Source: Parvibaculum sp.
GTDB taxonomy: Bacteria > Pseudomonadota > Alphaproteobacteria > Parvibaculales > Parvibaculaceae
DNA: 32,644 nt
Direction of reading: 5' to 3'
Assembly: GCA_019635975.1 (NCBI GenBank)
Contig: JAHBYM010000020.1
Span: forward strand, 1 to 32,644
In this document: piece by piece, positions 24,901-32,644 of the stretch
Layout: every line of letters begins with the position of its first letter
Numbering within the stretch: the first letter of the stretch is position 1
Translations under genes and position numbers: made by a program
The notes under the pieces: model-generated
The model's database searches: none
What the model was told of the DNA's origin: nothing
The model's input: only the letters and a program-made list of their open reading frames with translations

Positions 24901-25660
24901 GCGCCGCCGCAATCGCTGCCGCCGCGGCGCGCATCGGTGCGAGGTAGCGCCGCGCGGCTTCCGCTTCGTTCATGGTCGAGCCGATATAGCGCATGGTGAT
25001 GGCCGCGGCCACGCGCTCGCCTTCCATGATCGGAACCGCAAGCCCCATCGCCGGATCGCCGCGCAGGGGGGCCGTCGTCGCATAGCCGCGTTTGCGAATG
25101 CCGGCGATCATCGCCGTCATGTATTTCTCGTCGCGTGCGGGTGCGTCGCCCGGCGCGTTCGTTTTGCGCAGCACCGCAAGGATGAGTTCGCGTTCTTCAT
25201 GCGGACAGAAGGCGAGATAGGCGCGGCCGAGCGCCGAAATCAGCATCGGCAAACGGCGATTGAGAAAGTCGGGATCGGTGCTGAACGGACTTTCTCGCCG
25301 CGTCGAGGCGCGCACGACCATCGCGTCATTGTCGAAGGTGGCGAGCGCCACAGGCCACCGGTGTTCGGCGGTCAGCGCCGTGAGAAAAGGCCGCGCGGCC
25401 TCCACCACGCGGTCGGCATGGCGAAAGCCGCTCGACAGACGCAGCACCCGCTCGGTCAGCGCATAGCCGCCGCGTCGCGGCAATCGCGCCACATGGCCGG
25501 CCGCGATCAGCGTGTCGAGCAGCCGTACCAGTGTCGGCTTCGGCAAGCCGGTCGCGTCATGCAAATCCGCAAGCGTCGACAACCCGGCGCCGTTGAGCGC
25601 TTCCAGGATTTGCAGACTGCGAATGACCGGCTGCACGCCGTCGGCGTCGGATTGCGGCAT
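24887..25660 (-). CDS. IclR-family transcriptional regulator
   Basis: A 257-residue regulator. ATG 25660 is chosen because GGGAGG lies 5 bases upstream; a TTG 18 bases earlier is the alternative. The N-terminal winged helix-turn-helix covers about residues 8-70 (TLADLHDATGLPKPTLVRLL) and the IclR effector domain about 80-250. The best-placed target site, TAATTCCGTCTCGCGGAA, lies 23 bases upstream of its own start; a near copy lies between modA and the third TauD-family gene. It therefore probably represses itself and those genes. It follows modC by 51 bases on the same strand. Confidence 0.92.
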   Translation of the reverse strand: MPQSDADGVQPVIRSLQILEALNGAGLSTLADLHDATGLPKPTLVRLLDTLIAAGHVARLPRRGGYALTERVLRLSSGFRHADRVVEAARPFLTALTAEHRWPVALATFDNDAMVVRASTRRESPFSTDPDFLNRRLPMLISALGRAYLAFCPHEERELILAVLRKTNAPGDAPARDEKYMTAMIAGIRKRGYATTAPLRGDPAMGLAVPIMEGERVAAAITMRYIGSTMNEAEAARRYLAPMRAAAAAIAAALISA

Positions 25661-25682
25661 GAACGCCTCCCGCCGCAAAGCC

Positions 25683-25701
25683 TAATTCCGTCTCGCGGAA
25701 T
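25683..25701. promoter_or_regulatory. Likely IclR operator before the IclR gene
   Basis: TAATTCCGTCTCGCGGAA contains the dyad TTCCG-N5-CGGAA. On the minus strand it fills the space between TTGTAG and TAGGCT, which are 17 bases apart and could be -35 and -10. Binding would block this promoter. Confidence 0.65.
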
Positions 25702-25711
25702 CTACAAATGC

Positions 25712-26440
25712 TCAGGCATCGTCCGCTGCGAGGTCGAGCAGTTCGGCAATCTCGGCGCTGGCCGGCCGCGCCATCACGTCGCTGACGCTCCCCGATTGCA
25801 GGATGCGGCCCCGGTGCATGACGCAGATGCGGTCGGCGAGCCGCGTCACATCGTCGAGATCGTGCGTCACCAGCACCACCGGCATCGGCAGGTCGCGGCG
25901 CAACTCGACAAGTTCGCGCCGGAGCTTGCGCCGCGTCACCCGGTCGACGGCGGAAAAGGGTTCGTCGAGCAGCAGCACGTCGGGCCGCCGCGCCAGCGCG
26001 CGGGCCACGGCGACGCGCTGTTGCTCGCCGCCGGAAAGCTGCGCCGGGCGCCGGTCTTCGAGCCCGTCGAGATGCACCCGCGCCAGCAGCGCCATCGCCG
26101 TCGCGCGGCGTGTCTCGCGCGGCGTGTCGCTGAGCGCCTCCATCACATTGGCAAGCGCCGTCAGATGCGGAAAGAGCGCATAGGACTGGAACACGAGCCC
26201 CGCCCGCCGTTGCCGCGCCGGCAAGTGAAGGCCCGTCGCGCCGTCGAACCATGTCGCGCCGTTGCAGGCGATCTGTCCGTCCGCCGCATGGTAGAGGCCT
26301 GCAATCGCGCGCAGCGTCGTTGTCTTGCCGCTGCCCGACGGGCCGACCAGCGCCATCGCTTCGCCGGGCGCGACCGAGAACGCGACATCGAGCGGGATCG
26401 GCGTTTCCTGCCGCAGCCGGACGGTGAGCCCCTTATCCAT
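25712..26440 (-). CDS. modC: ModC-like ABC importer ATPase
   Basis: A 242-residue ATPase. Walker A is GPSGSGKTT (33-41), the Q-loop is in FQSYALFPHLT, the signature is LSGGEQQ (from 135), Walker B is VLLLDEP (155-161) and the switch His is in VTHDLDD. It lacks the C-terminal molybdate-binding (TOBE/Mop) domain of classical ModC, which is about 350 residues long. The ATG overlaps the modB stop by 8 bases. With the binding protein and permease upstream it would form an importer for molybdate or a similar oxyanion; the missing regulatory domain leaves the substrate open. Confidence 0.82.
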   Translation of the reverse strand: MDKGLTVRLRQETPIPLDVAFSVAPGEAMALVGPSGSGKTTTLRAIAGLYHAADGQIACNGATWFDGATGLHLPARQRRAGLVFQSYALFPHLTALANVMEALSDTPRETRRATAMALLARVHLDGLEDRRPAQLSGGEQQRVAVARALARRPDVLLLDEPFSAVDRVTRRKLRRELVELRRDLPMPVVLVTHDLDDVTRLADRICVMHRGRILQSGSVSDVMARPASAEIAELLDLAADDA

Positions 26441-27095
26441 AGCGCCGTCCGATGCGTTGCGTCAGCATGTAGCTCGCGGCGATGGTGGCGAGCGACACCA
26501 GCAGCAGCACCGCCGCCATCTGCCCGGCCGCCGCCTCGTCGAAGGCCTGCACTCGGTCGTAGATTGCAATGGCGATGGTGCGCGTCTCGCCGGGAATGCT
26601 GCCGCCCACCATCAGCACCACACCGAACTCGCCCAGCGTATGCGCGAAGGTGAGCACGGTGCCGGTGAGTATGCCCGGCCAGGCAAGCGGCAGCTCGATC
26701 CGCCACAGCGTCCGCCAGCGCGACAACCCGCAGCTTGCTGCCGCCTCGCGCAGCTCCGGCCCCACCGCCTCGAAGGCGCGTTGGATGGGTTGCACGGCGA
26801 AGGGAATGTTGACGATCAGCGAGGCGATCAGCAGCCCCTCGAAGGTGAAGACCAGCGTCTGCCCGAACAGCCGCTCGAACATCTGCCCGAACCATGCGCC
26901 GGACCCGAAAGCGGTCAGTAGAAGCGATTATCCGCCGGCACACCAGTGGTGCCACCTTGCTTTCTGATGGGGCAGCTTCATCTCAGCCGCGCAGCCAGCC
27001 GGTACTGGTCAGTGGAATGTGCTGGCGGCGGGGATCAGCAGCAGCACGGTCAGCCCGCCGAGCCTTATCGTCAGCCAGAATGCTTCCCAGTCCAT
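26433..27095 (-). pseudogene. modB: modB-like ABC permease broken by clustered frame changes
   Basis: The start at 27095 gives MDWEAFWLTIRLGGLTVLLL and then a stop at 27009-27011. Frame is intact again from about 26917 (LLLTAFGSGAWFGQ), and the last 149 codons (from ATG 26882) encode a normal permease end, including the EAA-loop region and LGEFGVVLMVGG. Between about 26920 and 27015 all three frames contain stops, yet fragments still resemble the expected helix and LPLVLPPTVLGFYLL segment of ModB in shifting frames. This means several small insertions or deletions within about 100 bases. The flanking genes are clean. Either the gene is inactive or this patch is a sequence or assembly error. 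It starts 7 bases after the modA stop. Confidence 0.75.
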
Positions 27096-27102
27096 CGGCC
27101 GC

Positions 27103-27888
27103 TCACATCGTTTCGCCGGGCAGGACAAAGCCATAGCGCTGCATGATCGCGCGGGCCTCGTCCTCTTGCATGAAGGTGTGGAAGTGCCGTGCAGTTTCGC
27201 CCGCGTCTTTCAGCAGCGCCATGCGCTGGCGCAGCGGCTTGTGCATGGTTTCCGGGATCGGTGCATGGGCGCCGCGCGCCGCAACCTCCGGCGCCAGCGC
27301 CAGCGACCACGCGACAATGCCGCCTTGCGCATTGCCCGACAGCGCGAATTGCGCCGCCTGCGAGACGTTCTCGCCATAGACGAGCCTGTCCTTGATCGCG
27401 TCCCACAATCCGGCATGCCGCAGCGCTTCCTCGGCGCGCTGACCGTACGGCGCGTGTTCGGGGTTGGCGATGGCGAATTTTTTCAATCGTCCGTCTTCCA
27501 GCGCGGCGGCAAGATCGCCCAGCGTCCCGTCACCCGCGAGCGGCGAGCCATGCGGTGCGATCAGCACGATGCGCCCGACCGCATAAAGCACGCCTTCGTC
27601 TTCCGTCAGCCCCGCATCGTCGAGCCGCTGCACGAATTCCTCATCCGCCGACAGGAACATCTCGAAGGGCGCACCCTGGCCGATCTGGCGAAAGAAGTTG
27701 CCCGACGATCCGAAGGCGAGCCTGACCTCCCGGCCGGTCTTCGCCTTGAACGATGCCGCCACCTCCGTCAGCGCGAATTGCAGGTCGGAAGCGGCCGCAA
27801 TCGCCGGCGCGTCGCCGGCCCGCGCGGCGGACGGCAGCAGCAATGCGAGCGACAAAGCGAAAAATCGCAGCACCGCGCCGGTTTTCAT
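27103..27888 (-). CDS. modA: ModA-like substrate-binding protein
   Basis: A 261-residue secreted protein with a signal peptide ending at ARA-G near residue 24. The start ATG 27888 has GGGAG 8 bases upstream; the frame continues upstream without a better site. Family blocks are AAASDLQFALTEVA near the mature N-terminus, FGSSGNFFRQIGQGAPFEMFLSADEEF and VYGENVSQAAQFALSGNAQGG, all typical of ModA-type molybdate/tungstate binders. It heads a modA-modB-modC cluster and is divergent from a TauD-family gene. A likely IclR operator lies in the gap. Confidence 0.85.
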   Translation of the reverse strand: MKTGAVLRFFALSLALLLPSAARAGDAPAIAAASDLQFALTEVAASFKAKTGREVRLAFGSSGNFFRQIGQGAPFEMFLSADEEFVQRLDDAGLTEDEGVLYAVGRIVLIAPHGSPLAGDGTLGDLAAALEDGRLKKFAIANPEHAPYGQRAEEALRHAGLWDAIKDRLVYGENVSQAAQFALSGNAQGGIVAWSLALAPEVAARGAHAPIPETMHKPLRQRMALLKDAGETARHFHTFMQEDEARAIMQRYGFVLPGETM

Positions 27889-27980
27889 GGGTAGGTCTCC
27901 CTTGTGGTGCCGCGCGGGCCGGGCGGCGGGCCGCGTCTGACGCTTTATCGCCCGGCCGCGCTTGCGGGGCAATCTGCCAT

Positions 27981-27999
27981 TAATTCCGTCTGGCGGAAC
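27981..27999. promoter_or_regulatory. Second likely IclR operator, between modA and a TauD-family gene
   Basis: TAATTCCGTCTGGCGGAA differs by one base from the site at 25683. It sits in the 196-base divergent gap. For modA it lies just downstream of a TTGTGA element. Only weak promoter elements are visible for the TauD-family gene (TAGGCT at 28039-28044). Confidence 0.65.
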
Positions 28000-28084
28000 T
28001 TCACAATTGCGTGCTGGCCGCCGCCGTGCCGCCGCGCCTAGGCTGGCGGCAAGCGTTCGGAGAAACCCGACCCCGGAGGAAGCC

Positions 28085-28942
28085 ATGAGCCAGCCTGCCC
28101 TGAAGCCGCAAGCCGCGCCCTTCACCGTCATGCCGCTGACGCCGGCCATCGGCGCCGAACTGCTCGACATCGACCTCGCAAGGCCGCTCGACGATGCGAC
28201 ATTGGCGGCCATCCGCGCCGCGCTGCTCGAATGGAAGGTCGTCTTCTTCCGCGATCAGGACATCACCACCGAACAGCATCTGGCCTTCGCCCGCCGTTTC
28301 GGCGATCTCGAAGTACATCCCTTCGCGCCCCACAAGCCTGACTACCCGGAAGTCCTCGCCATCACCCATGACAAGGACAGCAAGGGCCGCGAAAACGTCT
28401 GGCACAGCGACGTCACATGGCGCGAATGCCCCTCGCTCGGCTCGGTGCTGCGCGCAGTGGAAGTGCCGGAGGTCGGTGGCGACACGCTCTTCTCCGACAT
28501 GTACGCGGCCTACGACAATCTCCCCGACTGGGTGAAGGAAAAGATCGACGGCGCGGTTGCCGTCCACGACTTCGCGCATTTCCGCAAGATGATGCGCAGT
28601 CGCGGCAGGACCGAAGCCGAGATCGAGGAGATGAACCGGAAATATCCGATGGTCGAACATCCGGTGGTGCGCACGCACCCCGAGACGGGCCGCAAGGGTA
28701 TCTATGTCAACGCCGCCTTCGCCCAGCACATTGTCGGCATGGAGAAGGCGGAATCGGACGCCATGCTCGCCTTCCTCTACGCGCAGGCCGCGATCCCCGA
28801 ATATCAATGCCGCTTCCGCTGGAGCAAAAACTCCATCGCCTTCTGGGACAACCGCGCCTGCCAGCACTATGCGGTATCGGATTACTGGCCGGCGGTCCGG
28901 CGCATGGAGCGCGTCACCATCATCGGCGACCGGCCGCGTTGA
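28085..28942 (+). CDS. TauD/TfdA-family dioxygenase with an altered iron ligand
   Basis: A 285-residue protein starting at ATG 28085 after GGAGGAAGCC. The first two iron ligands are present: H107 and D109 in VWHSDVTW. The framework VVRTHPETGRKGIYVN and FWDNRACQHYAVSDYW closely follows E. coli TauD. The distal ligand position, His in RIMHRATI of TauD, reads RRMERVTI here, so E275 replaces it (codon GAG at 28907-28909). The enzyme may use a His-Asp-Glu site, may have changed chemistry, or may be a known subgroup I cannot check. It is divergent from modA and shares its likely IclR operator. Confidence 0.88.
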   Translation: MSQPALKPQAAPFTVMPLTPAIGAELLDIDLARPLDDATLAAIRAALLEWKVVFFRDQDITTEQHLAFARRFGDLEVHPFAPHKPDYPEVLAITHDKDSKGRENVWHSDVTWRECPSLGSVLRAVEVPEVGGDTLFSDMYAAYDNLPDWVKEKIDGAVAVHDFAHFRKMMRSRGRTEAEIEEMNRKYPMVEHPVVRTHPETGRKGIYVNAAFAQHIVGMEKAESDAMLAFLYAQAAIPEYQCRFRWSKNSIAFWDNRACQHYAVSDYWPAVRRMERVTIIGDRPR

Positions 28943-28949
28943 GCGGAAC

Positions 28950-30494
28950 TCAGGCCAGAAAGCGGTCGAGCACGTTGCGCGTGATCTTCTCGACGAACGG
29001 ATTGCGCGCCTTGAGCCCATAGGCCCATTCGGTCGTGCCGGAATTGAAGACCTCGCCCTTGCCGCGCCTGAACGTCGCCAGCACCGCATGCCCGCGCATC
29101 ATCCGCGCCCGGTTCGCCGGCGCATCGTGCCCGGCAAACGCGCGCGTCAGCGGCCCCCAGGCCTCGGGTGGCACGGCGCCGGCAAATTCGGATTCCGGCT
29201 CGCCCAGCGTCACCGGCGCGGTGGCGATGATTTCGAGGTTGGCAGGCACGCCGAGCCGCGGCACCGGCTTCGGCAATCCGTCCTCGCCGAAGGTCAGCGC
29301 GCAGCCGTCATTCTCGTAGCCGATCAGCCGGCAATCGTCGCCGAAGACGTCGCCCCAGAAGAGATCGGCGCCTTCAAGTGCCCAGTGATCCTCATTCGCG
29401 ACCGTATAGCCGCCGATGCCGCGCGCCACGCAAAGCCCGAAGCGGTGATAACCGCCGAAGAGAAACGACAGTCCCGTCAGTTGCGCTTCCGGCTTGCCGA
29501 TCCACGGGCTCGACCACAGGCCCGATGTCAGGTGGCGCTTTGCCGGGATCGCGGCCAGCGGGTCTTCGTCTTCGGCCCGCGCCTTGTGTGCGACATAGGT
29601 TTTGCCGCCGTCTTCCCAGCGGCATTGCCAGTAGCATGTATTGCCCGAAAGGATGATCGCGCGTCCGCCATTATCGACGAAGCGTTCCACTTCGGCGCGC
29701 TGCCCCCAGCTCCAGTACTCGCTGTGACCGACAAAGAGCGCCGCCTTGTAGCCGTCAAGCGCGTGCGGTTCCGCTTCGAGGTCGTAATCCGTCAGATAGT
29801 CGAGCGCGACGCCGTTCTCCTCCGCCCATGCCACGAACGCATGTTCCCATTTGTCGGTGAAGCCGGCCGGGCAGTCCCAGCCTTCGCCGCCGGCCTTGAC
29901 CTCGTTGGCGACCTCGCCGACATCGGGCTTCTCCTGAAAGCCGCGGCGCTCCGGATTGACCAGCCGGTGCTTCGGCGAAGCGGGCTGCATGATCCCGCGC
30001 GAAAACGGCCGCGCCGTCGAAAGCCGCGCCGCAACGACATGCTTAGCCTTGTCCGCGGGGATAGGGGCGGGGGCCGGTCCGCCGATCCAGACATAGGTGT
30101 TGGCGCCGCCCCACGAATTGTACGCGTGATAGGTGTTGGTCGCGAGAACGATGACGGCCCTTGCGCGTGGCGCCGCCGCCTTGACGCACAGCATGTGATG
30201 GCCGGTGGCGCCGTCGGCGCCGGTGAACCGCACATCGTAATAGCCGGGCGTCCAGTCCGCGGGCACCGTCAGCCGGAACGCTTCCGGCCAGCCGCACCCC
30301 GCGACATGCGCGCTTTCCGGCGCCGCGTGCCGTCCCACCGCGACGCCGTCCTTGCGCCACACGGGCGTCCGCGCCGCGCCGAGCCGCGCGATCTCGATGT
30401 CGCACGTCGCCCCCGTCGCCGACATGAAGAAGGTCACGCTCTCGCCCGGCCGGGCGCTCAGCCGGTCGGAATAGCCCCAGATCCAGGTGTTCAC
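28950..30494 (-). CDS. N,N-dimethylformamidase beta-subunit-like protein
   Basis: A 514-residue protein with GTG start at 30494 (AAGGG lies 8-12 bases upstream). It matches the C-terminal part of DmfA2, the large subunit of N,N-dimethylformamidase: NTYHAYNSWGG (120-130) and GHSEYWSW (256-263) are the tell-tale blocks. The known enzyme uses an iron held by two Tyr and a Glu; the Tyr-rich and HSEY blocks here could supply them, but I cannot map each ligand. It is shorter than DmfA2 (about 760 residues) and no small-subunit gene is nearby, so it may hydrolyse another amide or act alone. Its end is 7 bases from the convergent TauD-family gene. Confidence 0.78.
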   Translation of the reverse strand: MNTWIWGYSDRLSARPGESVTFFMSATGATCDIEIARLGAARTPVWRKDGVAVGRHAAPESAHVAGCGWPEAFRLTVPADWTPGYYDVRFTGADGATGHHMLCVKAAAPRARAVIVLATNTYHAYNSWGGANTYVWIGGPAPAPIPADKAKHVVAARLSTARPFSRGIMQPASPKHRLVNPERRGFQEKPDVGEVANEVKAGGEGWDCPAGFTDKWEHAFVAWAEENGVALDYLTDYDLEAEPHALDGYKAALFVGHSEYWSWGQRAEVERFVDNGGRAIILSGNTCYWQCRWEDGGKTYVAHKARAEDEDPLAAIPAKRHLTSGLWSSPWIGKPEAQLTGLSFLFGGYHRFGLCVARGIGGYTVANEDHWALEGADLFWGDVFGDDCRLIGYENDGCALTFGEDGLPKPVPRLGVPANLEIIATAPVTLGEPESEFAGAVPPEAWGPLTRAFAGHDAPANRARMMRGHAVLATFRRGKGEVFNSGTTEWAYGLKARNPFVEKITRNVLDRFLA

Positions 30495-30513
30495 GGTTGC
30501 CGCCCTTCGCGAA

Positions 30514-30528
30514 GAATATGAATATTCC
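30514..30528. promoter_or_regulatory. AT-rich dyad before the dimethylformamidase-like gene
   Basis: GAATATGAATATTCC contains the dyad GAATAT-GA-ATATTC and matches 14 of 15 bases of the sequence at 11365-11379 in the LysR palindrome region. It lies about 20 bases upstream of the GTG start, so it could be an operator or part of the -10 region. Confidence 0.4.
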
Positions 30529-30569
30529 TCACATTAAAGGCGGAACGGCGTCCCGGCGCAAGCCCGGCG

Positions 30570-32644
30570 TCACGCCTTGCCGGTCACCGCCAGCGCGAAG
30601 GCATAGACCCGCGCCACTTCCTTCAGCCGCTCGAAACGCCCCGACTTGCCGCCATGACCCGCATCCATGTTGATATGCAGCAGCGTCACATGGTCGTCGG
30701 TCTTGAACTCGCGCAGCTTCGCCACCCATTTCGCCGGCTCCCAATAGGTGACACGCGGATCGGTCAGCCCCCCGAGCGCGAAGATATGCGGATAGGCTTG
30801 GGCGCGCACATTGTCGTAAGGGCTGTACGACGCCATGTAATCGTAAGCCTCGCGGCTTTCGATCGGATTGCCCCATTCGTTCCATTCCGGCGGCGTCAGC
30901 GGCAGGGATGCATCAAGGATCGTCGCCAGCACATCGACGAACGGCACTTCCGCCAGAATGCCCTTGAAGAGATCGGGCGCCATGTTGGCGACCGCCCCCA
31001 TCAGCATGCCCCCCGCGCTGCCGCCATGCGCGACGATGTTGCCGTGCGCGGTGAAACCCTGCGCCGCCAGATGTTCGCCCGCCGCGATGAAGTCGGTAAA
31101 TGTATTGCGCTTCTTCATCAGCTTGCCGTCGCTGTACCAGCGATAGCCCTTCTCCTTGCCGCCGCGAATATGCGCGATCGCATAGACAAAGCCGCGATCG
31201 GCAAGCGACAGGCAGGTCGTCGAAAACGATGCCGGAATGCTGATGCCGTAGGCGCCATAGCCGTAAAGCAGGCAGGGCGCGCTGCCGTCGAGCTTGAGCC
31301 CCGTGCGATGCAGGATCGACACCGGCACCTGCGCCCCGTCCGCCGCCGTCGCGAAAATCCGCCGCGTGACGTAGTCCGCCGGATTGTGCCCCGACGGCAC
31401 CTCCTGCCGTTTGCGCAACACGCGTTCCCGCGTCTCGACATCGTAGTCGTAGACTTCGGCCGGCGTCGTCATCGAACTGTAGGAAAAGCGCAGGCGCGTC
31501 GTTTCGTATTCGTAGCCCGCGCCCATGTTGAGGTCATAGGCTTCCTCGTCGAAAGCGATCTCGTGTTCGTCGCCATCGGCAAGCCGGCGGATCGCGATGC
31601 GCGGCAGCCCGTCGCGCCGCTCAAGCCGCACATGATGGTCGCGGTAGCAGACATGATCGAGCACCAGCGTGCCCGGCCGGTGCGCAATGACGTCGCGCCA
31701 GTTCGCACGCCCCGGCGCGTCCTCCGGCGCCTCGACGATCTTGAAATCCTCGGCCTCGAGATTGGTGAGGATCAGAAAGCGCCCGCGCGGGGCATCGTGT
31801 TCGAGATCGTATTCGACGCCGTCCTCGCGCGCCGCGACAAGCATCGGCGCCGTCTCCGGCGCATCGGCCGGGATCAGGTAAAGCTCGCTGGTCTGGTGGT
31901 CATGGCTCGAAATAACCAGCCACTTGCCGCTCTGCACCTTGCCGACACCGACGAAAAATCCCTCGTCCTTCTCTTGATAGACGAGCTTGTCGTCGCGCGT
32001 CGGCGTGCCCACCACATGCCGGAAGACTTTCAGCGGCCGGTGCTCGTCATCAACCTGCGTGTAGAGAAAGCTTGTGCCGCTTGCGTCCCATGCAATGCCG
32101 GGCGACGTGTCGGGCACCTCGTCCTCGAGGTCGCGCCCGCTTTCGATGTCGCGCAGCCGCACCGTGAAATATTCCGATCCCTTGCGGTCCGCCGACCACG
32201 CGGCCAGCCGCTGCGCCGGGTCGTGATCGACATCGCCGATTTTGAAGTAGTCCGTGCCCTCGGCTTCCTTGTTGGCGTCGAGCACAATCCGCTCCGCGCC
32301 TTCCCCGTCGCGCGGCCGCCGGCAGAAAATCGGATGCTGCGCGCCCTCTTCGAAGCGCGTGTAATAGGCAAACGCGCCGTCGGGCGACGGCACCGAGCTG
32401 TCGTCTTCCTTGATGCGCCCCTTCATCTCGGCAAAGAGCGTTTCGCGCAGTTCCGCCAGCGGCGCCAGCGCGTCCTCGGTATAGGCGTTTTCGGCGTCCA
32501 GATAGGCGCGGATGTCCTTGTCGAGCGCGTCCGGGTCGCGCATCACCTCGCGCCAGTTGGCGTCGCGCAGCCACGCATAGTCGTCGACGCGCGTGATACC
32601 GTGATGCGTGTCGCTTTGCGGCCGCTTCTCGGCGCGCGGCGCGG
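30570..32644 (-). CDS. ptrB: Oligopeptidase B (prolyl oligopeptidase family), N-terminus beyond the window
   Basis: About 690 codons are visible, and the frame is open to the window edge, where it reads RVDDYAWLRDANWREVMRD, the normal start region of oligopeptidase B. The true start therefore lies just past base 32644. A seven-bladed propeller domain covers most of the first 400 residues. The alpha/beta-hydrolase domain follows with the nucleophile Ser in HGGSAGG (codon 31017-31019), then LGGLTDPRV with the likely Asp and NMDAGHGG with the His. The enzyme cuts short peptides after basic residues in the cytoplasm. It is upstream of the dimethylformamidase-like gene on the same strand, with a 75-base gap. 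Confidence 0.92.
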   Translation of the reverse strand, partial: APRAEKRPQSDTHHGITRVDDYAWLRDANWREVMRDPDALDKDIRAYLDAENAYTEDALAPLAELRETLFAEMKGRIKEDDSSVPSPDGAFAYYTRFEEGAQHPIFCRRPRDGEGAERIVLDANKEAEGTDYFKIGDVDHDPAQRLAAWSADRKGSEYFTVRLRDIESGRDLEDEVPDTSPGIAWDASGTSFLYTQVDDEHRPLKVFRHVVGTPTRDDKLVYQEKDEGFFVGVGKVQSGKWLVISSHDHQTSELYLIPADAPETAPMLVAAREDGVEYDLEHDAPRGRFLILTNLEAEDFKIVEAPEDAPGRANWRDVIAHRPGTLVLDHVCYRDHHVRLERRDGLPRIAIRRLADGDEHEIAFDEEAYDLNMGAGYEYETTRLRFSYSSMTTPAEVYDYDVETRERVLRKRQEVPSGHNPADYVTRRIFATAADGAQVPVSILHRTGLKLDGSAPCLLYGYGAYGISIPASFSTTCLSLADRGFVYAIAHIRGGKEKGYRWYSDGKLMKKRNTFTDFIAAGEHLAAQGFTAHGNIVAHGGSAGGMLMGAVANMAPDLFKGILAEVPFVDVLATILDASLPLTPPEWNEWGNPIESREAYDYMASYSPYDNVRAQAYPHIFALGGLTDPRVTYWEPAKWVAKLREFKTDDHVTLLHINMDAGHGGKSGRFERLKEVARVYAFALAVTGKA

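Noticed and set aside
21793..24912. A 1039-codon open frame on the minus strand covering the glycoside hydrolase gene
   Set aside because: Only its last third is the serine hydrolase. The rest is antisense to a gene with clear GH5 catalytic motifs and its own ribosome site; long antisense frames are common in GC-rich DNA.
26883..27095. Programmed frameshift in modB
   Set aside because: Several stops in every frame and more than one shift would be needed; no slippery sequence is visible.

Overview
The window is GC-rich, densely coded DNA that looks like an alphaproteobacterium of the Hyphomicrobiales/Parvibaculum type. This rests on gene content: a CsgH-type curli accessory protein, the BtaA/BtaB betaine-lipid pair, HemP with a haem receptor, and many TauD-family and nitronate monooxygenase genes. 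No rRNA, tRNA, CRISPR array, IS element or phage gene is visible. The assignment below genus level is open.

Layout. 1-1340 (minus): start of a TonB-dependent haem receptor, hemP and a Fur-type box. 1450-3186: a curli-type amyloid locus, with csgH and a 13-repeat curlin on the minus strand facing a second curlin on the plus strand. 3195-6886 (minus): a two-subunit ABC exporter with one degenerate ATP site. 7156-9119 (plus): btaA-btaB. 9104-10333 (minus): glutaryl-CoA dehydrogenase. 10418-12557: LysR regulator divergent from a Rossmann-fold epimerase-like gene and a 36-codon gene. 12618-15855: two nitronate monooxygenases around a second LysR regulator. 15905-18476: a Crp-family regulator divergent from two TauD-family dioxygenases. 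18477-18778: a gene-free stretch ending in a strong terminator. 18779-21266 (minus): small unknown protein, class C-type serine hydrolase, EamA transporter. 21405-24900: small membrane protein, second serine hydrolase, and a glycoside hydrolase resembling fungal GH5_12 enzymes. 24887-28942: IclR regulator, modCBA-like ABC importer with a damaged modB, and a third TauD-family gene. 28950-32644 (minus): a dimethylformamidase beta-like protein and oligopeptidase B, which runs off the window.

The regulatory signals are the most informative part. Two near-identical 18-base operators lie before the IclR gene and between modA and the third TauD gene, tying these genes into one likely regulon. A Crp-spaced palindrome lies between the Crp-family gene and the first TauD gene at the distance expected for class II activation. 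Perfect or near-perfect inverted repeats sit in the divergent promoter regions of both LysR genes and of the two curlins.

Oddities worth checking are the cluster of frame-breaking changes in modB, the Glu in place of the usual distal iron-ligand His in the third TauD protein, and the bacterial GH5_12-like enzyme. All functions are read from motifs and remembered family features; no database search was run.
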